64,000 nt of DNA, from NCBI GenBank assembly GCA_951802195.1, contig OX637627.1, positions 496,001 through 560,000 on the forward strand, written 5' to 3'. Made by a program: the position numbers and the translations under genes. Within the stretch, counting starts at the first letter, position 1, and every line of letters starts with the position of its first letter. Positions 47,401-58,063 of this stretch are shown here, in pieces. Source of the DNA: Tausonia pullulans. Lineage: Eukaryota; Basidiomycota; Tremellomycetes; Cystofilobasidiales; Mrakiaceae. The notes beneath the pieces were generated by a model that did not search any database, was not told where the DNA came from, and saw nothing but the letters and a program-made list of their open reading frames with translations.

Positions 47401-48230
47401 GACAAGTTCGAGGTTGGTCGCCACTCTCTTATACTTGGCTGGATGATCGCTGACGCTCTGCTCTCAGATGTTTACTATCTACATCGCCAAGGCGACGGCC
47501 AACTTTGGCCTCCCCGCAACCCGGCCGATCTATCAGCGGGCGATTGAGATCCTCCCGGACGCCCAGACGGCGCAGATGTGCCTTCGATTTGCCAATCTCG
47601 AGCGCAAACTCGGCGAGATCGACCGCGCCCGTGCCATCTACGCCCACGCCTCGCAGTTCTGCGATCCGCGGGTCAATCCTGCGTTCTGGTCCGAATGGAA
47701 CGCCTTCGAGAGTGAGTGTCGACCCAGCCGTCGCGCACCTCCCCGGACGTCGCTAATGTGTTGTCGTGTACTCTCTTAGTCGAGACTGGTTCGGAGGACA
47801 CTTTCAGGGAGATGCTTCGCATCAAGCGGTCGGTACAGGCCGCCTTCAACACCGAGGCCTCCTACGGTTCGTCATCGCCTGATCTATTCTTCTGCTGAAG
47901 CATCGCTAAAGACTACTCCTCTTCCATCTCCTCAGTTACCGCTCAAGCTGCTGCTGCCCGTCTTGGCAATGCCCAGAAGAAGGATGAGATGGAGGCTGAG
48001 GAGACGGATGATGCCGACCCCATGGCCGCGCTCGAGGGCGCAGGAGCGGCCATGAAGGGCCCGAGCTTCGTTGCTGCGACGCGGAAGACGGGGACCGAGG
48101 CTCCTGCTGCCGAGGTCGCTCAGGCCAACCCGGACGAGAGTTAGTGGCTGAGACAACGACCGTCAAATTTGAGGGGGGAAGCTAACCAAGCCTTCGTTTT
48201 GCAGTTTCCATGGACGAGGACGATTTCTAG
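44421..48230 (+). CDS. SYF1: Pre-mRNA splicing factor Syf1 (XAB2), HAT-repeat protein
   Basis: Scaffold of the NineTeen complex in the spliceosome. It consists almost entirely of HAT repeats: FKLWWNYIQATKERLAFDE, RALAVFPTSFKLWKSYILMR, STIWGLYLRWAQIRGGESG, AEVWCEWAEMELRNENFDEA, LKLWSFYVDLEESIGTVETT, IIINYAAFLEENKYFEESFK, FEIWNVYLSKFVKRYGGTKL, and PLFLMFAQLEEEHGLAKRAM. The order and the DLEES-GT, YAAFLEEN and RYGGTKLER stretches are diagnostic of Syf1. The C-terminus ends ISMDEDDF, an acidic tail like that of other Syf1 proteins. About eleven introns. The start at 44421 has context CGCCATGTC; an upstream in-frame ATG at 44346 would add 25 residues. Convergent with the M16 protease (113 bp between stops). 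Confidence 0.93.
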
Positions 48231-48343
48231 GCGGTGTTTTCACAGTGTGAACGTGGACGGAGTGATGACAGCGGTGGAGGCGGTGTACTACTGAAAGAGG
48301 CAGGGCAAATGCCAGATTTCATGTCTTTCGTATCTCCTTCTCC

Positions 48344-51300
48344 TTAACGCTCGCTCCCAGAATCGCTCTCCTCGCCCTCGTCCTCAGTCCCAGATTCCTC
48401 CTCTCCCGAATCGCAGCTCATGTGGCTACTGTCCGCGTCATCCGAGTCCGAACCATCGTCGTCCGCCGCGGCTGAGAGCTCCTTGCGTTCGACCTCGAAC
48501 CCAAACGTAGCAAAGGCCGTCGAGATTTCGTCTGCCTTGCCTGGGGCCGTCGCGAGGGCGACCACCGAAGTCGAGGCGTCAAAGAGCTGGAGGAAGTACT
48601 TATTGAGTGAGGCGAGGATCTCGGGCTTGGAGACAGCCTAACATCAAGTCGAAGAGGTCTCCGCATCAGTCAACCAAAGCAGAGATGGAGATGCCACTTT
48701 ACTCTGACCTTGATCTTCTCCAGCATCTCCTGAGCGATGAGGAGCGATGTTCCCTTGAGAACCTCGTTGGTGAACGCCGATCGCGTCGCGGCAGCGAGCG
48801 ACTTCTCCCTCCGTGCGTACGAGAAGACGAGCGAGCTCTTGGCTGCCTCAATAATGTTGTCGTCGAGGGCAATCTGCGGACAATTAGGGTTAGATGATGT
48901 GTCATGGTGAGGCTCAGGGAAAATAACTCACCGACTCGTCCGCGAGACCCTTGATGACGCGCGCGGCCTCAAGGAAGGCCTTTGAAGCATCGGGAGACTA
49001 GTGGGTGGCGTCGCCTCAGCTTCAGACGCCAAAGAGCAAGGAAGAGGACCAGTTCCAAGGTACCTTGTAAACGTAGAAGCCAACGGTGCCAGCCTCGATA
49101 GAGGCGGTCGTGCCGCAGCCGTACGCAAGACCAGAACCGCGAATGTATTTCTACGAGTGAGAGCAAGGAGGGAATATCAACTCTGGCTCAATCTGTCGTG
49201 TGCGCCGAGGCAAGACTCACCCAGAGGTAGGACTCAAGAGCGTTGAGGACGCTCATCGCGACCTCAAGCGCTGGGAGATCAGGATGGTCCCATCCGGTGA
49301 GACCCTTAGCGGTGTGGTGCGAGTAAGATCCCTCGATGCTGGGAAGCGCGACGACCGTGCACTGGCGCGGTTAAGGATCATGATCAGTGCCAGGGAACAT
49401 AGATCAAGCGGAGCAAGCAGAGAATTGAGACTACCTTCTTCGAGGGAGCACGTCCCAGAGGCGAGAGAGCGTCACAGGCCCAGGGAACGGGGGCGAGCTT
49501 GGTCTCAGAGATGGAACGGAAGTTCTCAGCCCACGTCGAGCGCGGCTTCTCGAGCTGGAGGATGTTTCCGGCGACGGCGACGCGAAGGTACTCGGGCCGG
49601 GTGACTGGTACGCACGACAAAAGCGTCAGAGGGTCGTCGCCACAGCTTTTGCGAGCAGAAAATGCAATGTACTCGTGGCGCGGAACTCCTCGAGGTCCTT
49701 GACGACGCTCTCAGGGTCATCCTTGATGCGGCTCGCAAGCTCGGGGAGGAAATCGAGCTGTTGGAGGAGGCCGGCGGCAGCTGAAGTTGACTTGCTCTCT
49801 TCGAAGAGCATCGAATCCGAAACGGCACGCGAGACAGTGTCGCCGTCACGCTTGCGCTGCGGTAGCTCCTGGACGAGCTTGGCGACGGTGACCTCGAGAC
49901 TGGTAGGTAGGGGGTGGAAGATACATCAGATATTCTGCAGGAGAGCAAAAAACGAACGGGACGCACCGATCCTTGGAGAAGACGCTGTTCCAGATGAGGT
50001 CCCGAAGCCAGGCGACGGAGTTGGAGTACTGGTGTTTTTCGACCTTAAGTTGGATGTGGAGCAGCTCCTCGAAGGCGCCTCCAATTCCAAAGTCGGTGTA
50101 ATACTCGACGGTCTGACTTTAAGACAAGAGGTGAGACAGCATCAGCGCTATCTGAGAGCAAGGGAAAAGAGACGACAGAGCGACGCACTCGTTGAGCTGA
50201 TTAATAACCTCCTCATGCGAGAGCTTGGTGCCATCTGCCCGGTTGACGGGAAGGGAGAAGAAGGACTCCGTCCAGACGGCTCCGTAGCTGTTAAAGTCTC
50301 AGCGAGGATTATTCGCATCACGAGCAAGCTAGAAGCTCACGCACGGACGAAGGTGGGCCGGCAACCCGAGAGTAGAGCAGAAGACGTCAACGGTGAGGAA
50401 GTTGGACTAGGACCGGAGGGAGAAAAAAAAATGTCAGGAAGAGCTACAGGGGAATTCTCAAGCATTACAGACACACCTTGACGCTGGAGAAATGCGCAAA
50501 GAAGGGCAGCTTCGCCGGGTCGGCGTCGATGTGCTTTTGAACCGAGCCAGATCGCGACGAGCCAGCGGGGTCGTTGACGGCGGTTTCGACATCGATCCAA
50601 GAAACGCTTTTGACCTGGGAGGGGCGGGCGATCCGTGAGTTTGCGTCTCCTCCATGAACGAGGCGGGAGCCACATACTTCGGGAACAAGAAACTCCTCAA
50701 GAATCTCCTTGGGGATCTCGCGCTCGTTGAACGCCTGAGCCTCCTTGAGGACGCGCTTTTTCTCCTCGAGACCAGCCTCACCGAGACTCTTACGCTGGGC
50801 GGCAATGCGGGCCTTTTCAGTCTTCTCAATTTCCTTGGCGAGAGCGGCAGAGGGCTTTCCGACGACTGTGATAGAGGGAGCAGAGACAAAGAACCTGGAG
50901 CAAGTCTTGTCAGCAGAGTAAAGAGATCGCGACGGCGAGTGTCGAGCAAGACGCACTTGCGAAGCCGATCTGTCCAGTCCTTGCCGGACCACTTCTCCAG
51001 TGCAGCGTACTGAGAGTCAAACTGGAATGAGTTCTCCAAGTCGGCGCCGGTGCTGGAGCCGTAGAGGAGGTCCGAGATGACCGCTTGCGAGACGACACCG
51101 CCTGGAGAGGTCTCAAGATTGTGTAGGTTCTGACGCTTCTCCCGTTGAAGAACCATTCGCATGCGGTCCATGTCAACGCCCTCGTCAGCGATCCGCTTGA
51201 GCGCCGCCTTGACCATGCCGTCGATTGACTCGAGGTGCTCGGCGGGGACGTCCGAGATGTAGACGGTGAGCTCGTTGGTCTTGACCCGGACGGCCGTGTA

Positions 51301-53131
51301 GATGTCCAGCGAAGTGCTGCAGTCGGATGTAAGCAAGGCAGCTATGGTGAGACCCAAGAAACAGACAGATATTCGCACCAGTAGGGCTCCGGAATCTCAA
51401 CAAATTCCTTGTTCAGGGGAGCGACCGCGCTATCCGTAAGATAGGTGGTGAGGACTACAGTGGTCGAGTCCAGATCAGTCACAAGCTACCTTAAATTCGA
51501 TAACAAGACGACTAACCATCGACGGCAAGAACCTCGACCCAATCATCCCGCTTTACGCTCTCTCCAAACGAGATCTGGACTTCTCCGACGCTCTCGTCGG
51601 CCTCCATGAACTTGACGACTTTCTTCGTTTCGCGCTGCTCCCACTTGGCCTCAGTGTTCGAGGACGTCTCGATAAACGGCCGCTTCCAGTCGGCCGGGAT
51701 CATCGGCGTCTTGGCAAGGATGCGGGGCTCGACGACCGTCTGCAGTGTGTGAAGAAGGTCCGGAAGCGGGCACGAGGAACCAGTGATGAGAAGCGTAAGA
51801 TTGTGAGGGACGTAGAGGGAAGCGTGGTATTCGCGGACTGTTGAAAGATAGAGAATATATCAGTAAAGGGACACCTCCTTAGATTAAATTTGATGAGTTA
51901 CACACTTTGCTCGACGGTGAGCTCCCGCAGAGCCGGCATGAGACCACCGGTTTCGCTGCGGTACGCGCTGGTCTTGGGGTACATGAGCCGCTGCATCCTG
52001 GAGAAGAAGCCGGGATCAACCTCGAGCAAAACAAAAAAAAAAAGAAGATGAAGAGCACGACATACTTGAGAGCCATCAGGTCACCACTACCATTCTCGCG
52101 CGCCTGCATCTCGGCGTAGACGACACCAGCGTTCTCGCCCAGCCCATTAACGTGATGGACCTAATGAAGGGGTGAATTAGCGTCAATCTCTCAGCGGGTA
52201 CACAATCGAGAGCCCCTCAGGCTCACCTCGGTGACAAAGCCCTCGGAAGTGATAGTAGGGTACAGAATGTGGTCGATGTAGACTGGGCGGCGAGTAGTAC
52301 ATCAGGCCGGCGAGCAAGGAGTAGTACTTCAAAGTTGATGCTCACCAGGGAGGATCTTGAGGAAGCCCTCTCCTCCGGCACACTCGATCGTATAGGCGGT
52401 GTGGTCAGTGTCTGAGAGGCCAGATAGATATCAGATATGCAGCTCTCGCTGGATAGAAACGGGTTACTCTCACCAGTCCAGGCGTTGGTTCCATCAGCGA
52501 ATGAGCGGTTCGCGAGGTTGTCAAGGATGCCCTTGTAAGGGTAGCGATCCGAGCCGAGGAAGACTAGGTGCCTGAAAATATGCAAAACACTTAGCACGCA
52601 AGCCGAGCAGCTACTGAAGTCAGAGTTGAAACCCACTCAAGCGTGTGCGGCCGACCGGTGTCGTCAAAGATTTCGGTCGGAATGGTGAACGTGCCTGAAA
52701 CGAGAGGACCCTCGACGCCAGCCCAGACGAACGAGAGACCAGTCTTCGTCGAGCGCCACTTCTGGACGGGGATGTTGGTCGAAGGAGCCTTGAAAGACTT
52801 GACTGAGGGAGAAAGGGAGACCGCAAGCGAGTTAGCTTGTGAACACCCGAGGCTTGCTGGATGCGCGCGCAGCTCAGGCACCAGAGCGTCAACGTCGTCA
52901 AAGGAGATCCGGGCCTCAATTGAGTGTCTCTAGACGTGCAGCGTGTCAAAACGGGTCGATAAGTGCGGCCTACGGCGCGACGTGGTCTGAGAGCATGACG
53001 CGACGCGACGCGCCAGCGAGGAAGGAAGCCCCCGCCACGTATAAACTTGAGAGCATCTTCTCACCGAGCTCAAAGTTTCCCCACATCGTCTGACCATCTT
53101 TGATGGCGGGAATGTCGAGGTCCATTTGCAT
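48344..53131 (-). CDS. Large M16 (pitrilysin-type) zinc metalloprotease, Sdd3/Mug138-like
   Basis: Member of the cytosolic M16 group around yeast YOL098C/Sdd3, S. pombe Mug138 and C. elegans C05D11.1. About 20 exons, roughly 1,000 aa. After MQMDLDIPAIKDGQTMWGN comes VQKWRSTKTGLSFVWAG, then FDDTGRPHTLEHLVFLGSDR with the inverted zinc motif HTLEH. Further family stretches are NGTNAWTDTDHTAYTIECAG, HHVNGLGENAGVVYAEMQAR and YRSETGGLMPALRELTVEQV. The second half shows TSLDIYTAVRVKTNELTVYI, FSYARREKSLAAATRSAF and a last domain ending with a very acidic Ser/Asp/Glu tail. An in-frame ATG at 53278 would add 49 residues; 53131 was preferred because it matches the usual N-terminus. The codon for the motif Glu is split by an intron at 52572-52636. 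Confidence 0.9.
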
Positions 53132-53750
53132 GCTGTATGTGCGTGTCCTTGGGAGTAGGTGAGATCGGACGAGGGGGGCAGGGAAACGTCGAAGGGAAGA
53201 GAGGTTGGAGCCGGTGGCGAAGGCAGTGGGAGCTTTGAAGTACGATAACGAAGCAATGGAGAAGATGCGATGTAGCATACAACCCCTGGAGGTCTAAGAA
53301 GCGGAGGTGGACAGGGGAGGGGCGAACTGGGAAAGGAGATAATATGGGACCGCTGAATGTGGCCAGGTGCGAAGAGAACCAGATAGTCAAACGAGCACTT
53401 GTCAGCCTAGCCTCGTAGACGAAGCACCCAGTCGGCCACATAGACTAACGGTTCGGCAGAAATGATACACAGAAAGAGGTCGTGGTCGAGAGGCAGCCTG
53501 GTGCCATCCTGTCGCTGTCTGTCGGCGTTCCTCCGACGCAAGCGCACGGCCCTGACCATGGGTCGAGGGTCGTCTCGTCTCTTTGACCTCTTCATCGTTA
53601 ACCTTCTCAGTCAATCTCTTGAAAGCAGCAGTTGCAATTGACAAGAGCCTTGCACGCATTTACCTCTGTCGTTGTTCGCTCTCCATCGGCGCGTTAGCTC
53701 GGGACACCCGACAATTCCACCCGAGACCTTTCACCCGACTAAGCACCTGC
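53132..53750. promoter_or_regulatory. Divergent promoter region of M16 protease and GH16 gene
   Basis: A 619-bp gap between two head-to-head genes. The M16 reading frame is open upstream to an ATG at 53278. On the + strand, a frame open from 53583 leads into the GH16 start. No other gene is seen. Confidence 0.4.
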
Positions 53751-55567
53751 ATGTTCCTCGTCTCGCTTGCACGAAGCTGTGCTTTCGTCCTCGCCTTCAT
53801 CCTCGCCTTCTCATGTCTTGCTGTCCTCGCATCCTCCAACATGCCACTTCAGGTGCCGTTTCTACTGCTCGCTCAGCGGCCTAGGCCATTCGAGCTCGTA
53901 GAGTCGTACGCGGGCAGTCATTTCTTCGACAAGTGGGACTATGAGACTATCGATGACCCCACCCATGGCTTCACCGACTATCTCTCTCGTGACGAGGCGT
54001 TCAGGCGGAACGTGAGATGTGTCTCTGAGGACTTGCAACGTTGCTTTCGCTGATATCGCTCTTTCACACGCATTTAGCGGACCTTTGTCGGCGCGTTCGA
54101 TGGCATCTCGTACATCTACCCGGATTTTGACAGCTCTAGAATTGTCCAGCGTGGGCGTGGGACCATCCGTCTCTTGTCCAAGTCCGAGTACGAAGCTGAG
54201 ACAGTAATAATCATCGACCTCTTGTGAGTGCGAGTTTGTCTTTCGCGGGGTCGATTCATGTGGCTCGCTCACTCAACTTGATCGCTTCAGGCACATGCCT
54301 GTCGGATGCGGCGTTTGGGTTTGTCCGCGAGGACCTGGGAGTGTGATTTCCTTTCAAACTGATCATTCATCGTACAGCCCGCTTTCTGGACTACAAGTCT
54401 GCGAGACTGGCCAAACATGGGCGAAGTTGACATCATCGTCAGTACAGTGTGGTCAGGCAGTCTTGATATTGACCGTCGCTTATTCCTACTCATCCACACT
54501 TTATGTTAATAGGAGAATGTCCATATAGCAACGCAGAACTTGCACACGCTTCACACCTCTCAAGGCTGCATGATGCCAGATCGTGGCCGGCGGCAGACGG
54601 GGGCAACCGAGACGAGCGATTGCGATGGTGTGTGCCCTTTTGTTCGTCTTTTTTTTTCTTTCTCAGATCTGTAATAAATAAAGGTTCTTCAGTCAACGCT
54701 CCAAACCAATATGCCAATCAGGGGTGCGGCGTCCGCGTTGCCTCCCCTTCGTCCTGGGGCCACCCTTTCAATGCCGGGGGGGGAGGTTACGTCGCCCTTG
54801 TCTGGACCGAGGATGGCGGGATGGCCTTCTACGATTTCCCGCGAGGCAGGGCGCCCCTCGATCTCGCTAGAGAAGACAAAAAAATTGACCCGTTGAAGTG
54901 GGGAACTGTGAGTGGTCGACTCGATGTATGTGCAGCCGCTCGCTGCAAGCGAGCTGACTTCCTGTTGGTTTATGCAGCCGACTGCACACTTTCCGGCGAC
55001 ACTCTGCCCGATGAGCCGACACTTCCGCGCTCAGCATCTCATCCTCAACATTGCGTGAGTTTTGTCGTCGTTGGGATCTCAGGGAAGGCGCGCGCTGGAA
55101 CTGAATCCACCTGTCCTTCTTAGCTTCTGCGGTGACTGGGCTGGCCAGCCTGCTATCTGGGCCCAGAGCGGGTGCTCTAAACCTAGCAATCCAAGGACCG
55201 AGACGTGTGAAAGAAGCGTGCGAGAATGTGTGGGCTTAGAGGAAGCATACTGGGGTGTGAGGCGGATCAGTGTCTACAAGCGTCAGTGTTGGCGAACGTG
55301 TCTGCTTCTCATAATCATTTGGCTCAGTCATGACTTGCACTGATGCGCTGATGACTGTCTACAGGAGACCCGGCCCAGGAACGCCTCATCCCGTCCCAGG
55401 TGGTCTCACGCAAGGAGGGGCTGCAGTCTTCGCCTCGCGACGAACATTCAGATGGTCCCGGAAGTCCAGACGCCGGATGTGGAGGTGGAAGAAGACCGGG
55501 TAATAGGGGCAGCGCCTTTCTCGCGAGGCTGCGAAAAATCGGCGAGGGCTTGAAAAGATTCGGATGA
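53751..55567 (+). CDS. Secreted GH16 endo-1,3(4)-beta-glucanase (laminarinase-like)
   Basis: Secreted glucanase of family GH16, acting on cell-wall or environmental beta-1,3/1,4-glucan. The start at 53751 gives a signal peptide (MFLVSLARSCAF, then LAFILAFSCLAVLASS). Domain landmarks: FELVESYAGSHFFDKWDYET, DDPTHGFTDYLSRDEAF, RGRGTIRLLSKSEYEAE, HMPVGCGVWPAFW, the catalytic motif GEVDIIEN (E-x-D-x-x-E), HTLHTSQGCMM, GGGGYVALVWTEDGGMAFYD, FPRGRAPLD and NIAFCGDWAGQ. The catalytic motif is split by an intron (54438-54512). The domain ends near YWGVRRISVYK; a last exon (55365-55567) adds a 67-residue tail ending AFLARLRKIGEGLKRFG. No GPI signal or membrane anchor is seen. About eight exons. Confidence 0.88.
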
Positions 55568-56063
55568 GAGATGATGACGAGCTTGAACGTGATTGCATGC
55601 CGTGCATACCCCCTTCTTACTCGCGCGCGCAAGCTACGCGCGAAAGCTAATCGGATATCGGACTCCGACGGCGAAGGGCCGTCCGATGAGTTTCTTACAT
55701 AACAAGAGGAGGCGCTCGACCGTGACCGGTGGACGTGGCAGCCTTGCTGCTGGAGTCCGGTCGGCTCGGCCGGTGGTGTCGGAAGAGGGCCTGTCTGCGC
55801 GGGCATGCGCGCGCTCCGCTAGCCGGAGTCGCGGACGGCAGAACACGCTCGAAGCCTCAAGAGAACGGACGCGTTCGACCACACTCGTTCGCTCCCAACC
55901 ACCCACCACCACACCCATCTTCCTTCTCTTTTCTCCTCATCTCACTCTCCGGTAAGCGGGCCCTCCTTTCCCTCTCCTTGCGCTGTCCATCTTCTGACTC
56001 TGCCCCTTGCCACCCCTCCGTCTTCCACCCTGAATCGCCGCTTTTCGCTCGACTCGAGCAGTC
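55568..56063. other. Intergenic region
   Basis: A 496-bp gap between the GH16 gene and the peroxiredoxin gene. The last 150 bp are CT-rich, as expected for the leader of a highly expressed gene. No gene is seen. Confidence 0.35.
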
Positions 56064-57362
56064 ATGTCCAAGGCCTTTGTTCAGAAGCCCGCTCCCGCTT
56101 TCGAGGGCATCGCCGTCAAGGACGGCGCCTTCGAGGATGTCAAGCTTTCCGACTACCTCGGCAAGTGGCTCGTGAGTTACCTCTTCCTACTTTTCTCTAG
56201 CTTGCTCTTGAAGACCGAGACTAGCAGTTGCTGACACGGCCTAATCCCTCCATCCACTTTCGCCAGGTCCTCTTCTTCTACCCCATGTGAGTCGAGCTTG
56301 GTGATCCTGTACTCCTCATCTATGTCTCGTTTGCATATTCGACTCCTTTCCGTGCTTGTTGGCCTTATCACCGGGCGATCTGTCCACCCCCACCCCCCTC
56401 TCTTCCCTCGGCCGACTTTTCATGCCTCGGTCGGGCACGTCCGCCGACTCCGATATCACTCGTCATAGCCTGATCGGGCCTGGCGTGACTCCCAATGGGC
56501 AGCCAAGGCCCTCAGGAATCTCTGGCCAGGTGCCGATCTCGGCGAGGTCGTCTGGTCTTGGCATCGGCGCTTGCTATGCTTCGGACGGTGGAGGATGACC
56601 AACCTTTGGATCTGACCGTTGACCGCCGCGTTGACTAACCGATCCTTCCTTCTCCCCTCACCTTCTTAGGGACTTCACCTTCGTCTGCCCCACCGAGATC
56701 CTCGCGTTCAACGCCGCCCTCTCCAAGTTCGCCGAGCTCAACACTGAGCTCCTCGGTGTCTCGACCGACTCCGAGTAGTGAGTCCCCGGCTAGCCCTTGC
56801 GTGGCCGCCGTGCTCGATGTTGATCCTCTCCTCACCCAGCTCCCATCTCGCTTGGGCTAACCTCCCCCGCAAGGAGGGAGGCCTCGGCCCTGATCTCAAG
56901 CTTGCCCTCCTCTCGGACAAGAACCACAAGGTTGCCAAAGACTACGGTGTTCTCCTCGAGGACGAGGGCGTTGCTCTCCGTGGTCTCTTCCTCATCGACC
57001 CCAAGGGAACCCTTCGTCAGATCACCATCAACGACCTCCCCGTCGGTCGCTCGGTCGAGGAGACCATCCGCCTCGTCAAGGCCTTCCAGTTCGTCGAGGA
57101 GCACGGCGAGGGTGAGTTTCTCTCTGACGTTCGCCATTGCATCAATCCCTTCTGTGCTGACCCCCATATCTTGCTCTTGCTCTTGCTCGCAGTCTGCCCC
57201 GCCTCCTGGGACCCGGACACCAACGCTTCGACCATCAAGGCTGACCCTAAGGCCTCGGTTTGTCCCTTTCGTCTGCATTTCCTAGCCCGATCAAGCCCTG
57301 ACGACCTTCTTGGTCCTGCTCACTCTTCTATCCAGCTCGAGTACTTCTCCGCTCAGAAGTAA
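56064..57362 (+). CDS. TSA1: Typical 2-Cys peroxiredoxin (Tsa1/PRDX2 type)
   Basis: Thiol peroxidase reducing H2O2 with thioredoxin, cytosolic. Six exons. Product starts [20 protein letters not shown]. The peroxidatic Cys lies in [14 protein letters not shown] and the resolving Cys in [16 protein letters not shown] (in [10 protein letters not shown]) and a C-terminal YF (LEYFSAQK) are both present, the pattern of hyperoxidation-sensitive eukaryotic 2-Cys peroxiredoxins. Other hallmarks: [28 protein letters not shown], and [20 protein letters not shown]. The second intron (56287-56669, 383 nt) is much longer than the others. The C-terminus lacks any targeting signal. Confidence 0.95.
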
Positions 57363-58063
57363 GGACTTGAGCACTTGGTTCCTCCCCTTCACATTTGTCT
57401 CTCTTCATAGTACCCTCTATAAAGCTTCTCCCCCCACGCCCCCCTAGACTTGCTCTTTAGCTAGCCTCTTCCCCTCCTTTGCCTTAGATGCCTGCCTTCC
57501 TTCCGGTGGGAGAGAATGAAAGCAGCCCCTTTTTTCAACTCGATCGATCTCCCCGCGTGGACCGTCTCAACTGACAAAATATTTCCTCTCGCCCTCTTCT
57601 GAAAACAATCACCAACCATGAAGCGAGACCTCCGCAGCAGTTGGCGGCAAGCGGAAAGGTGAGGAAGAAACGGCGAAGAACGGCCGGAATGAGAAGAAGG
57701 GTCGGACGCAGTAGAAGATGGCTTGTAGATTTTCTTCGGAGAGGGTTGAGCATGACCGCAGAGATTGAAAGCGCAGTTCATCTGTATTTCCCCAGGTCTT
57801 GTGCTACCTACCACTTCTGCATCGAAGCGAGCTAGACTGGGCTGGCGCGGATCTGAGCGGCACGTAGAGTAAAGAAAGCAAACGGGAGATCTGTAAACCA
57901 ATCAACCGTCTTTAGAAAAGAAGGTGTCTGGCACCGAGCTAGCGATGATTGCCTTAGTCCTCCTTGCTTCGCTGACCGAGAAAGAAGCACCTTGGCCGAA
58001 TCCAATTTCAGCTGATTGACATGATGATATTACGGGCAGGCACGACAAAACGCACCCAAGTTC
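57363..58063. other. Intergenic region
   Basis: A 701-bp gap between two convergent genes. The first 120 bp are CT-rich, likely 3' UTR of the peroxiredoxin. No gene is seen. Confidence 0.35.
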
